From positions 1-64,000 of the forward strand of contig VWPU01003076.1 of the NCBI GenBank assembly GCA_013398955.1: 64,000 nucleotides of DNA, given 5' to 3'. Positions 13,699-26,244 of this stretch are shown one piece after another (position 1 is the stretch's first letter; each line of letters starts with the position of its first letter). This stretch comes from Callaeas wilsoni (lineage: Eukaryota > Chordata > Aves > Passeriformes > Callaeidae). The position numbers and the translations under genes were made by a program. A model generated the notes under the pieces. It searched no databases, was not told the DNA's origin, and saw only the letters and a program-made list of their open reading frames with translations.

Positions 13699-14334
13699 GG
13701 GGAAGATAAAATAATACTACTGATAAGGTAGAATACTTGAATGACCTCTTGAAAAAATGTGGTTATCCTTCATAATCTGCCAGTTATTACTGGAGCCTTA
13801 CTACTGCCTGTTGGTTCACTAGGTAAAAGTATAACTTCCTTTTCTTCTGCAAGGGGACAAGATTATATAGTAAATGAAGTCAGTTGAGAGGTCTTTAAAA
13901 ATCAAACCACTATTTGTAGTGTACCTTTTTATTTCAACAAATTTTTGTAAAAACCTGTTGAATTTGTCAGAGGTGGATATTACAAGTATCTTCAGAGTAG
14001 GAGTATGTGGCAGGGGACCATAGCATTAATTAAAACTTTTTTTACAGTAATTTTAGCTTTACGAAGTAAGATTGCCAAGGAAAAGCCTTTAACGTGGCAA
14101 AAGCTTAGGGTTTACCTGTTCTGAAGCTGAATTAACTGGTCGTCTTGTTGTCAAGGGTTTAAAACCTTTTCGTCACCTTAAACCAGTCAGCCTCTTTAAT
14201 AAATATTTGTTTATGAGTTTAAGATTTGAGTTGCGTGGAGGCCAGAATCATGCTGTAATTTTATGTAGAAGATTGAGAGTGCCATGACTAATTGGGTTAA
14301 GGTATTGTGTTCTCTCAACAGGTGTGCTCTTAGA

Positions 14335-14359
14335 AAGGTACAAGAAAGCCTTGTACCTT
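14335..14359. repeat. Perfect 10-bp hairpin with 5-base loop
   Basis: AAGGTACAAG at 14335-14344 is the exact reverse complement of CTTGTACCTT at 14350-14359, with loop AAAGC. It is followed by a T-rich stretch (TCTTTTTCC). It is too short to be a microRNA precursor. Confidence 0.85.
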
Positions 14360-16620
14360 GTCTTTTTCCTTTGTTCTCTCGATTATAAACTGCCTTTCTG
14401 CAGGAGGGCAAGGGCAGGTTTGAAAGAATGTTGCAGTGGTAGGTTAGGGATCCTGCAGTGCCTGAGTGGGTTGAGGTTTCCTGTGGTGGTGTGCAGCACA
14501 CTGGCCTGAGGTTGTCCAATTTGATGGCTCGATTCCACGTTTATGTGGCATGATGAATATATGTGGCCATGCACCTGGAGTTGTGATTTGCTGCGTTCAT
14601 TTCGTTACTCTGTGCCTGGCTTCAGCCTCAAGCACTTACTAGCATGGCTGATTTATCAGCTGTATTATAGCCCTGGTATAGGTTTAAGACTATACAGAAT
14701 TGGTTTTGTAGACATGGCTTTTTTTCTTCCCTTTATTTTTAGTTTGTTTTCTCCACACTAGTTACTGCTACTTTTATTTTCATTGGGCCACAGATGCTTG
14801 TTTCTTTAGAATAATTATGTAAGCTGTTTTCTAAGCAGTAAAATTATTTTAATGAGGCTTCAGTTGCAGAGGTGTGTGTGTTCAGTTGGATGCTGAAGTT
14901 GGTTGCCTTTCTTCAAAAGATAATTGTACAGATGAAGAATTTTCAGAAATAAAGCAAGGTGTAACTTGGCTAGTTAGAAGTAAAGAGGAAAAAGAATAGT
15001 TGGCTTATTGCACTGACCTAATTTAATAATTTCCATGAACATGGCTAGTTTATCTGTGATGTCAGTAGCAAGTTCTTACATACATATCCAGAAAGTAGAT
15101 CTTTGAGGGGAAGAAACGCTGATGCTAGCAGACATTTTGCCTTGAAAGTCTTTAGAGCTGTCAGCCTGTGTGGTTTTATGAGCAACCTGAAAAAAAGTGA
15201 AGCATGGGAGTCTGATAAAGGTTGTGGCTTTAGCTTTTTTTGGGGGCTATCTGTTTTCAGGGGTTTCTTCATTAATTTTTGGAGCTATCTTTTGTACTCT
15301 GTAATTACTTTCCAGGATGTGGATTAGCATATCACTGCTGTATTAGTCATTTCATCTAGTGAAGAGCTGCCATGCATAGAAGTCTTTTCATAGAGGCATT
15401 ACGCTTCTAGTGAGACCTTGTTCTTGTTTAGTTACACAGTCTGAATCAAAACACTTTCTCTGTTCTGCCTAGCAGTGGTTTTGTGGTGTGTAGACCAAGG
15501 AGGTATATATTTATTTTCTGTATTCAGTGTTCTAGAAGAGGATGATGAATTTTGAATGCAGGTCAGTCAAGTTTTAGTTCCTGGTAACAAAACAGATATT
15601 GAAATCTCTGCTGCTGTTTTTTCCTCTGACAAATTATGCTTTTAATGAAAATAGGGCATAGGAGAGCAAAGGAAGCTACTGGTAAAATTTTGCTGACAGC
15701 TGGTAACTATTTTTCTTCTGTTAATGCAATTGAGGAAGGCTCTTGAGAGAGGGGCCAGTTGGTACTAATGTTTAAAGGCAACATCCAAATTCTTTATCAT
15801 ACCAGTAACTGTCTTAATTTGTAAGGACAAAGTGTACTTGAGAGTAAGGACAATGTACAGTAAAAAAGTTTGTGCACTAAGACCCCACTGTGTGAATGAT
15901 ATTATGCTGACTCTAAATAGTGACATTATTGGGCTGCTCCTTGAAGAACCTGCTGAAGTAACCTTTGCTACTTCGGAGTACTCTGGTATATCTGCTACTT
16001 TGGGTTTCGGTTACTTGATTATTTACTATTGTCACTGGTTTTTGACTGCAGTAAGTAAAGAGAAGAGGGGGAAAGATCTGTCCTTTTTTTGTGACCTAAC
16101 TACAGGAATTCCCAAAATTCTCTTGTAAGGATTGTTGTCCGGACACCTGTGCAATGGCCTCAGGACTTTCAGAAGAAAGGGAAAGCTGTTTGCACAGTTT
16201 CATCTGCTCAAGCTGGTTTTAGTTGATGAGACACTTTGGTTATTTGAGATCCAACAGCTGAACTGAAGATTTTTCCAGGAACTTCTCTTTTGCATTGCAA
16301 AGAGAATACCTGTAAAGGAAGAAGCAGAAAGAAAGAGACTGCTTATAAAATTTCTGAGCTCACAGATTGGTTATGTTGCCAAATTTAGTCTCACTGTTGA
16401 GAACGTATATTGATGTCCATTGACTGGGCTTTTGCATTTCTTCCTTGTATTTCTGTTCTCTGCTTGCCTGAACACACTAGTTTTCTTTTTCAGTATCTTT
16501 ATTCAGTATCCATAGATTAAGACTTCGCCAGTACGTATGTCACCTAGGGTTTTGGATGGTGGCACTTGTATCCTTATTTTACATTCTTTCCTTCCTTCCT
16601 TAAAGGGAAGTTGATGGCTA

Positions 16621-16829
16621 TGTTACAACCTGCCATGAGAGGACAGCCACCACCTCACTCATCCTCAGCAATAATACCCTTCAGCAACCCACTGAAGGTC
16701 AATGTGCTTTTCCCCACCACCCCCGGGGGATTGGTTAGGTTTATTACCAGAAGAAAACCCTGCAGTGGCTTTGGAGCACACTGATCACTCCACCACATCC
16801 AAGAGGTCCTGTCCATGATGCCAATAAAA
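16621..16829 (-). mobile_element. Possible internal leader next to the LTR
   Basis: Read on the - strand, this follows directly after the 3' boundary of the LTR at 16830-17742. A few bases in, it shows a TGG-initiated stretch (TGGCATCATGGACAGGA) in the place a tRNA primer-binding site would occupy. By eye it matches a leucine-tRNA type site at only about ten of eighteen positions. The left edge carries TGTTACAACC at 16621, the same ten bases found at the LTR edge at 16830. It may be a remnant of the 5' untranslated leader of an ERV whose remaining internal region and second LTR are lost. It could also be unrelated sequence. Confidence 0.35.
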
Positions 16830-17742
16830 TGTTACAACCCACCACAGAAGGTGAAGGTAACCCAGGTTCTTGTTAATTGGTCCCTTGGGGTGGATTAGAG
16901 TGAAATGACACTAAATGATCAGTGTTTGTAAATATACATTTGTAGGGTTTATTATGGAGCGGTTTGATTACAAAGGAAGATATATATGTAGCCATTTTAT
17001 TATTTATAGTAATATAACAACATGAAAGTATTACAGTATGAAAGCACAACAACATCACCCAAGGATATGCACAAGGGAAAAGAAGGGAAGAGATAAAGGA
17101 CAAGAGTGTGAAGATCTCACCACCCATAGGCCCTGTGCCAAGACTTGGTTACTGCAGAGTACTCTTGGTTACTTCGAGTCTTAGTAGAAGTGGTGGTCAC
17201 AGACCAGATTGATCTGATCAGTTGGTGGGCAAAATCCTGAAGGGTTAGGGAAATATCCCGATGAAAATCCCCGGAGCACAAAATATATTTACTTTATGTT
17301 CACTCAGGTTCAGGTGGGAATGCCCAAGCACCACCCCTAGGGCAGGAGCTTCACTCTGGATGATACAGTGTTGTGGATCATGCGACACTTTCGGAGTCCT
17401 TGACACCTTCTAAGACAGCACAGCTGCCCATCACACCAGTGCAGTTGAGTCCCATTACGCAGTTTAGTCCCATTATGTACTTGAGTCCCATTATGGCCCA
17501 TTAGCAGAGATGAACCTCCTCAGGCCGGAGGGAAATGTCTTGTTATTTTCCTGGGGGAAGTAGGAAGAGCCCCACAACCCAGTGGTTTGTGCAAGGAGGG
17601 CAGGTTAGCATGACAAGAGGTACCATCTGTCTCCATGAGATCTGGCTCCTATCTCACTCATAGCCTATCATTCACTCACTGTCTTACCAGCTGAGAGGTT
17701 TAGCCATTGCACATCCAAAAGCTCACCACCTCCATTTCAACA
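16830..17742 (-). mobile_element. LTR of an endogenous retrovirus (ERVL-like), antisense to the gene
   Basis: On the - strand the element begins TGTTGAAATGG at 17742 and ends GGGTTGTAACA at 16830, giving TG...CA termini and a length of 913 bp. The body has the layout I associate with long avian ERVL-type LTRs, including blocks around 'ccggagggaaat', 'caccacccctagggcaggag' and 'tgccaagacttggttac'. The family name is from memory and should be confirmed. Five-base flanks taken at these exact ends do not match, so either an end is misplaced or target duplications are lost. Orientation is opposite to MAST4, the usual bias for intronic LTRs. No long viral reading frame is present. Confidence 0.65.
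17445..17498. repeat. Three 18-base tandem units inside the LTR
   Basis: Three successive 18-base units share the core AGTCCCATTA (17445-17462, 17463-17480, 17481-17498). A shortened CCCATTAG follows. On the - strand, which is the LTR sense, the core reads TAATGGGACT. Repeated short units in an LTR are often enhancer-like, but that is inference. Confidence 0.8.
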
Positions 17743-20700
17743 AACCACTCTGGCATGTTCACAAATGGGGAATATTTTGAGTTGTTATTTTGAGTCATTA
17801 CCTTTTAACAGTTCAGTCTGTCACTGTATGTGGAATGCATGTTTCAGCATTTTTCAGCTATTTATCTCATGAATAGGAAGTGGACTGATTTCATATGCAC
17901 GAGTGCCTAACGGAACAGTGATATTTGTGGAATGAAACTCTCTTATTTGTTTGCTTCTGGTTAAATATTCATGTTGTCTCTTGCTTGACCACACATGGGA
18001 ATTCTTAGGTGAAAAATTTGAGGTCAAAAAGCCGTGGGACAGGTTCCTAACCTACCATTATCTAAGCAAGAACTGAGCCAAATTCCGGTGTTATGGATTG
18101 CTCTCAATAATCAAGCCACTTTATCTGAGACAGTGTGGTTTGGATTGTCTACTCCTCAGTGAAATGCTGATTGACAAGAAAATTGAAGGTGTTTCCAGGG
18201 TGGACAGGCAGGATAGCTAAATTCAGTAAAGTGAAAGAATAAGGGACATCTTCAGTCTCTCTTATCTTCACAACAAGTCTGTCGTAAATGGTGCTTAGAA
18301 GTCCACGTTCAGGTTTAGGAGGGCGCAGGAATGCATGCAAAAATCCTGGAGCTTGGAAACATGATTAGTCTCTGCATAACATCCCACTCTCTCATTTTAA
18401 GATATGTCAGTGTGTATCCTGGTAGAGAGGACCACTGTAGTGGAGCTTCTCCTGTACAGAGGAAGATGAGCTATGGACAGTGTGTCATTAACATGTCATT
18501 AGCCTACCCTCTGACAGTAATGGTGATGACCCAGCATGTCCAGGCTGACACCACTAGTTGATAGCTTTCGAGGTCATAAAATCTCTACTGGATACTCAAT
18601 TTCTCTGCATGTGCGTGTTGGACGGGTGTGTGATAAACGTGCCCAGGAATCTGGGCCTGCTTTCCCCTGGCTTCCAGGATAGCTTTCCAAATGAAGGCAG
18701 AAAATATATTACATATAACCTCTTACTGATCTTGTTCATCACAGCCTCCTACAGACTCAGGCATAGATTTCTGTTCACCTTTCAGCCTTTTCCCTTATTA
18801 GAGGAGCCATGATCAGAAGTTTCTTTTAGACTTCGTAACATCTTAAGTTGAGATGCAGGGATATTAAGTCTGGATAGGAGAATCTTGACCACTTGCTTTA
18901 TATCAGGTACTCATGGATTATTCAAGTACGGGCATTAGGTTGATACTGGATCAGTGAAGGAAAAGCTGATTTTTAAATGCTGTAAGGGCTTTAAACTAGA
19001 AGACTGTAAACATGTATAGACGTGGCTGCTGAAAATGCTTGTCGCATATGACACTATGAAGCAATTTATGCTGACAAGATTTCAAAGCCATAATTACTCT
19101 CCTTTTGTGTTGGGGTAGAAGAAGGTCAAGAAACCATGGTTAGAATCCAGTGATCTGGTTTTTTACAGACAAATGTTAGCAAAGTAACTTTTAAAATATT
19201 TGTCTAGATTCATTAGAAGGCCAGAGAAAATTGTGTGATTTGCTGTTCTTACTTTTCCTTCTCTGTTTTGATGAGGCACTACATTAGATTGCTATTAAAT
19301 ATTCTAAGCCTTTGTACTTGTTGCCATATTGCATCTGCCTATAAGTAATTTGTTTGACCATTAAGCTACTTGGGGCAGGAGTGGAAATGTACCTCTGTGC
19401 CTTTTCTTTTAATTTCTGAAGTAAACAATTTCATAGCTGAAGTGTTTCAAGGTATGCTGCTAGTGGCAGACTTCTCAAACATAGCAGTGACAATAAGAGC
19501 AGGCATCACTAAGACTTCAGTCTTGTACCATTAGTTACCTGTTTAGACCTTGAGTTTCCACAAGTGCAAGAAAATTAGCATTTTTTTTGGCTTTTTTCCC
19601 TTTGCATTGTTATACTGTTTCTTATTATGTTGCTATGAAGTTAAAATTTGATGAAAAAGTTTCTAGGTATTCACCAGAGGATGAGTCACTTGCAGAAGAA
19701 GATATGTGGGTTTTGGACACCAAGGAATAGTTTAGTCCAGAGTCTACAGAATATGTGGAATAATCCTACAGGCAGTGTAACCAAATGGAAGTGAACTGGA
19801 TTGATTGCATGATGGATTACACTAGATGAACAAAGGCAGAGGGTCTGGGAGTTCATGTTAGCAGCAAGTATTTAAACTCTATTTTTAAGATGTGCAGATT
19901 TTGAGCTGTAACACTTGAAAATTGGCTTCTCTTGATCTGACAAGTTGAAGTTCATGCTTTGTTGATCTCTCTGAAGCAGCATGTGACACCAGAAATGTCA
20001 CGACCACTTTGTTAACACATTTATCTTCTTCAGTTAGAAAAAAATATGGATATTTCAAGTGGTGCAGCCACACAAATGCACTCCCCTTCTTGCTTGTTAA
20101 TGTCAAAAGGTAAATTGGGTATCCTGTTTCTCTTTGCATTCTATGTGAACTCTTAATGATTTGTTAGCTATTATAGTGTTAGAATTAATGATTTAATATG
20201 TTACACACGTGCCTGATACTTAATGTTAGGTATGTTTGATATAAAAGAAAGCTAGATCTACGTATAGAAAGCGGTCTGTATTCAGCTAGATTAGGAGGCT
20301 GCTTCCCTGTTGCTGAAGTAGCATGTGAATAGATGTGATTTTTTTTTCTTCTTTTGATGATAATTTGTTAATAATCATTATGTGTGTTTGTCATTCTTAT
20401 GATGGGAGGCTTAATGATGGGAGGGGAGAGAAAATAATTAGAAAAACAGCTACTATAAAAGAAGCTTACTGAGATTTCAGGGTGGTGAGCCTGAATATCC
20501 AGGAGTGGGTAGAATAAACATCAAAGCATGCAATTTTTGTAAGGTAATGCAGCTTAGTTGTCTCAGTGACTTCTAATTTCTTTAACCCATGCTGTTCCAC
20601 AGACATCTTGCTTCACTGGCTGGCTGCTGCTCCAAAATAGTTAAATGTTATGTGTATATTTGTATAACCTGTTTATGAATGTATTTATAGGTTAACCATT

Positions 20701-21394
20701 TGATCTTTAAGCAAACTGCAACTCTACCTTAACAAGCACACAGCTGTTTTAATTTGAGATATTCTAATACCCTAAAAATGTAGTGCTTCTAAATATACTG
20801 GACAACTCTCACTTTCTAGTCTAGCAGAAGCTAGGAGCAATAATTTTTGTTTAAATTATGTCTACTTGACCACTGGCTAGGAGAAAATCTCGTCACAGAA
20901 AGAGAGAAAATCACTGTGAAAGCTTAGGTATTATGCTTCAAGGCAACACTATCTGAAACCTTAAAGATACCAAGCGTGCTATGCCTAGGTAATATATGAG
21001 ATAGCTTTTCAGTTAATGTTATTAATAAGGTAAAGATGAATGTTGGTCAAATAATTTCCTCAGAACCCTCTTTGTGGGCCATGTGAGAGTTTCATTTGTG
21101 GTTTGGTTATTTTTTTTTCTTCAATTTTTGAAGACACACAAATAAAAGCTAGTAGTGGAAAGAAGAATTTTTGCAGGTTTGTATCTGCAGTTTCTTTGCT
21201 GCTGATCTGGCAGTGTAAATGAAAAATAAACTCTCTGATAACCTCTCTGCTTTAAATTTATGTAGTCCAACTTGATTCAATTCTCCATTGGCCCCCAAGT
21301 GAATTTATAACAGCAGATGTTTAGCCTGGGTCTTCATAAGTGAGATGTATTGTTGCACATGCCTTGTGAGTTGTTATTGTAGTAAAAATATATT

Positions 21395-21433
21395 GACACT
21401 TGATTACAGTGACACTTGATTACAGTGTCACTG
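21395..21433. repeat. 16-base tandem duplication overlapping a perfect hairpin
   Basis: GACACTTGATTACAGT occurs twice in tandem (21395-21410 and 21411-21426). The second copy runs into an inverted repeat: CAGTGACAC at 21407-21415 pairs with GTGTCACTG at 21425-21433 around a 9-base loop. Confidence 0.85.
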
Positions 21434-24400
21434 CACTAATGAAAGTCTTTGTCAGATAGCTTGCTTCAGTTCCACTTTTTAAAAAAAATTGAGTTCCCAC
21501 ATAGTGAAATACTTAAGTATAAATCAAGATTTTTACTACAAGGTTTAGAGGGCTTGCAGTCTGATCTATATTGAGTTCTGCGTTTGAGACACAGCTTTTG
21601 AAATAGTGTCAATGTTGCTTTTTAGGTGCTTTCAGAATATTCTATTAACACAACTGCATGAATTGTTAAATTAGGAGTAACTGAATATCTTAGCATAATA
21701 CTCATGTGGTTCACACTGCCGCTTACATAAATTATAATTTGCCGTACGTGTTCCATACAGGCTGTCTCAAGTGTTACTTTTCTGCTGAAGGTGTTCCTCA
21801 GAGTGCATCTTACTCCTGGATTCAGTTTTGTTCTGTGGTGTTCCTTGGAGTGGCCTGTGCTCTGTGGTGCGGTGTGCCGTGACACTGTGCTCTCCGCCCT
21901 TCGCGCGCTTGTTACCGGTCCTATGAAAGCATCCGATATTGCCCTTGTTTTACTAAGGAATTGGGAAAAGGTGACCGAGACTTGGGGATGTTGGCAGCTT
22001 TTGTCTACTTGTGCTTGGGATTACGATGCTTGAATGGAATGTTCCCCTTCTCTCATGGAAAGATGTTGCTCTGTGGAAGCAAGCCTCGTGCTTACTGATG
22101 CGTGTTATTTCTTGTCAGAATGTTAAAACAGAAATGACTTTATAAATGACTTTATGAATGTATCTTTCTGTTGTCTATATCTTTTTCCAAATGAATGCAT
22201 ACTAGTCCACTACAAGTTACTCCATCTTGTTAACAGAATTGCAGATCAGGAAAAAACTCTATTTCTGTGCCTGAGGATAGTGTTGTTATACTTTGGGGAA
22301 AATAATCACTGCAGTGACAGGTCCAACATAGAAATTAATCTGCTGCATTGTGCTATGAGATGTAGTTGCCATGAAGTTCTAACTCACTTTCTAAGGTGAT
22401 ACTGCACATTTATTGATTAAGTAGACAGTTGGGCTTGTGCTTTTTGAGATGAAAGAAAGTGATTCCTCTGTTTCTTTGTCATCTTTAGAAATAATAGGAA
22501 CTCACTGCTTAAACCAGAAAACAGCTTAGGTACAGTATAACACCTGGTTATTGAATTTTCGTAAAACTGCTCCTCTCTTTAAAGCAACAGTTCTGCTGTT
22601 TCACATTTAGAAATACAAGTGTATAGCCATTGGGATTAATGAAAGAATAAACACAAAAAGATTCAGTTTTATGTCAGGGTTAATCAGAGAATCAGCTGGC
22701 ATTTTAATCTCTTTTGCCACCAATATTTAACAGTGTTGTAATGTGATTTAAAGATTTCTCAAAGAGAAAATCTGCACACACACAAAAAGCCCACTCAACC
22801 GTAGAAGCGTTGAGCTATGAAGTTTTTGGTTGGCTGATGTTGCTAGAAGACTCCCTGCTTAAGGAGTATGTACTGTAGCTTGCAGAGTTTTAGTTAGTAA
22901 TGTTGACATTGAATCTTGAACATCATTGATGAAAGGAAAGCAGCAGCAATTGCTTCATGGACTGGAACAGACTAAATGCAAAAGGAATGACACTAACTCC
23001 TGGATATTATTTTGTGTAGGTCCTGTTGCACCAATAAAGCATCCATGTTCTATTCTGGAGTAGTTTCCAAAATTGGTCTTCTGTTGATAAATAAAGCCTA
23101 GATGTTTGCAGCAGCAGGCTTTCAGTAATAATACTGCTAATGAGTTCTTTTCTGTGTCTGGAAGAATCTCTTCCTACAGAAAACGTCCAATGTGCCTCCA
23201 TCCACACACTAGCTGGGCTCTGTTGTCGTGTGTGGTAGGGTGGTGACAGGCCTGGTTTTGCATTAATTTGCTTTGCTTAATTCAGATGATACTGAAATCC
23301 TGGTTGGTCCTTCGGGCCATTTACCTACGCTGGGGGAAGAGACAAATTGTGTTCGTAGCTGTTCTATGTGCAATATTGAGTTGAGTGTTCACTAGGTCAA
23401 ACAAAGGGGGACTTTATATATTCTGGTATTCCGAAGCATTTTGTGCAAGCCTTGAAGGCCTTTAAATGTGAAGTTCAGTCTTAGTATAGCTTGTAACGTG
23501 CATACTGTCTGCTTAAATTATTCAGTGTCTGGAAGTTGTCAGAAAGATTGGACAGCCTGGCAGGGCTGAGGTCATAGTTTCCAAGACGAGTTTCTCTGCT
23601 GCTAGAATGGGAGTAGTCTTTGATCGAGCTGTAAAAGGAAATTAGCACAAGAGCATTTTCTGATAATGCAACGGGTGAAGAAGTTTTCAGTGCGAAGAAC
23701 TACTATAATTTGTGGCTGGGAGGGTGCGAAGTCAGTCAGAGCACTGGGCAATGTGGACTTTGCAGCAGGATTGAGGGCTGTGAATGCCCACTTTGTAACG
23801 CTGCTGCTGTGGCTTCATCATGTTACTTCCAGACAGTAAACATTGAGAAGGTGAACACTCACATCTACAGGGACTCAAAGCTGAGGTTTATAAACTAGTA
23901 AATCTGTAGTTTACATCAGCCAGTACCTGTATGTGCATGGGAAGCACACACTCGCCTTGTGCCTTTGGCCACATGCAAAGGCATGGGAATCCTTCTGTTA
24001 TTCCTTTTTCCTGTCCTGGAATATGGTTGCTCAGTATGAAATAATTGGGATTGCTCAAAAGGTTTTACCTATTTAGCCTGCTAATGCCATGTTTTGCAGG
24101 TAATGTCTGTTTTTTAAGAAAAACCCAGAACCCTGAGTAACATTTACAAATGTATTTCTTCTAGCAACCTGAATTGATCTGTGAGCCTGTCACATATTTC
24201 TTGCACAACTGAAGTGTGCACGCAGCTTAAAAGCTTCTATATAAAATTAACAGACAGAATTGTTTTGCCTTAGGCGTAGTTATTTTTTCAGATGATAACT
24301 GTGGTGCAAGGCTAAGCATATTATCATGGCAATGCTTTAATCATGTACTGCAGCTCTTACCTGGCCGCCTGTAATTTCTACTAACACTGGAAATAGAAAG

Positions 24401-24481
24401 TAAGCTATGAAAGGCCAAAGAAACTAGTTTTTAAATTTTTAGTAAAAAACTTAAATGAAATACAGGATCTTGTTGATGTAA

Positions 24482-24535
24482 ACTACTACTACTACTACTA
24501 CTACTAGTACTACTACTACTACTAAAAAAAAAAAA
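24482..24535. repeat. (ACT)n microsatellite with poly(A) tail
   Basis: Eight ACT units, one AGT unit, five more ACT units, then twelve A residues. A single base change interrupts the array. Likely polymorphic. Confidence 0.95.
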
Positions 24536-25287
24536 TCCTAGCCAGCTTAACTTTCAGACATCTTTAATTCTGTCTTATATGACTCAATGCAGTTATCTTC
24601 CTTTTTGATTAAATGTTCTGCTTTCAGGCTAAGGGGATGAGATCAAGGGATTGTACCAGAAAAAAACTGTAATCTAATGATAGAACCTCACTGGAATTGT
24701 GAATGAAGCGGTACTTCTGAACTCTCTTCATACTGTACTTGATTTATTGTCTTTAACTCTTAATAATTTAGATTAAGGCATGTTCATAGTCAAACAAGTT
24801 GTTGATTTAATATAATTATTGGGAAAAAAAAATTTTTTATATATTTCCAAGAATGAGGCTAAGACTGCTGAGGGGAGTAATTGGCAATTACTGTTACTAC
24901 CATCATGGCGTTTCTGATGCTGTCACTTCCTTGATTTAGACAAATTAATATTATGTCAGAAAACTGTTCAATTCAGTTGTGTCAGTCTCTTCCTTCTGTG
25001 AAAAATCCATGTAGAAACAAGTCTTATAGAACTGGTCAGAAAATTGATCCCTTGACATCCATTTGGTCATGCAGCTTTTGTCACAGACAACTGTATAAGC
25101 TCTAACTAGCTTCCTTTGCCCATCATCAAGATTGGGGCAGACTAAATTTTGTGAACTAGCAGTTTTTTAATGAAGTAGCTTGTATACGAAATCTAAGTCT
25201 TCCTTGCAGAGATGTTGTATATTTAAATTTTCTCAAGGAAGTACTAAAAGCTGCCTTAGTAAACTTTATACTAGTATGGAGAGCGTT

Positions 25288-25316
25288 TTCAGGTATGTTG
25301 GTGTCTCATACCTGAA
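25288..25316. repeat. Perfect 10-bp hairpin
   Basis: TTCAGGTATG at 25288-25297 pairs exactly with CATACCTGAA at 25307-25316 around a 9-base loop. A further ATACCTGG follows at once. No function is recognised. Confidence 0.85.
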
Positions 25317-26177
25317 TACCTGGTGTACCAAAATTAGGTTGCCTTTATAAAATGGGTATTAATTTCAGTTCTTTCTTGATAAACTGTATTTGCCTAATGC
25401 AAATAGAGAGATGGGGAATGGGAGAAAGAAAAGATCTTTGCTACAATGTGATGCTGTCCTGTCATGCCGAATGTGAAATAACACCAGAGACAGTGATTTG
25501 CATTATTAATGCAAATTATTTTCTAGCAGTAAAGAGAAAATAAGCCCTGAAAATATCTGGTTTTCTTTTTGAATTTCTTTTTAAGTGAATTCTGTCTTAC
25601 TGCTAATGAAATGAAAAAGATTTTGATTCCATCTCTTGGAAAGACTTGTTAAAGAAGGCGTGAAGAATTAAGTTTGCAGTAAGTTATTTTAATCTATTTA
25701 TTGCTTAATGATGGTTTAAAGAGATAATTAGGATTAAGCATTTCCCTGAAACTGGAGAAAGTCCTGCTTTGATTCTGAAGTTTCTAATGTGGATTCTACT
25801 GAAGCAGTCATTCAGATAACTCTTGGAAATTCAACTACACACAGAAATTCTGATTGTTTTGTCATCTCTGTAGAGATAAAATGGTTACTACAGTAATAAA
25901 GGTATTTCCTTGATACTGTGAAACGTGTAAAAAGGCAAACAGCAAAGCCTGGTGCATGTTTAGTGACACTGGAAGAAGAGGCTGTTATAAATGTCAGTGA
26001 TGGAAATATGTATGACTTTTGAAAATTTGTGGACATGTAGATAGAAAGGACCGTATTTTCAGTGGATACAGATACGTGAAGGAACCTGGGCTCAGCTTTT
26101 CTGCCTGTAGCTTAAAGGAGGTAAAATTTAAGAGTCAGTGACTTAAGTTTGACTTAAATATTGTATTGGACCTGAAA

Positions 26178-26244
26178 GCATAGAATCCTGAAATTATTTG
26201 TGTTAGAAGGGACCATGAAGATCATCTGGTTCCAACTGTATGTT
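26178..26244 (-). mobile_element. CR1 LINE 3' end fragment, reverse orientation
   Basis: The + strand reads CATAGAATCCTGAAATTATT, then TTAGAAGGGACCATGAAGATCATCTGG split over the next bases. This is the complement of the CR1 3' terminus. Only about 67 bp remain, the rest being lost by 5' truncation. Confidence 0.85.

Larger units (their letters stand above)
8997..16620 (+). other. Intron 1 of MAST4, no gene seen
   Basis: AT-rich intron with short open frames only. It contains a (GAG)n stretch at about 9247-9266, two perfect hairpins (10372-10400 and 14335-14359) and a 22-base T run, listed separately. A TTCC repeat lies at about 16589-16602. No exon-like or RNA-gene feature was recognised. 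Confidence 0.6.
17743..26177 (+). other. Intron 1 of MAST4, no gene seen
   Basis: AT-rich intron with scattered short open frames of no recognisable family. It contains the 21395-21433 repeat/hairpin, the (ACT)n microsatellite and the 25288-25316 hairpin, listed separately. A near-duplicate 'aaatgacttta' pair lies at about 22132-22154. A slightly more CpG-containing patch near 21880-21980 is too short to call an island. Confidence 0.6.
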
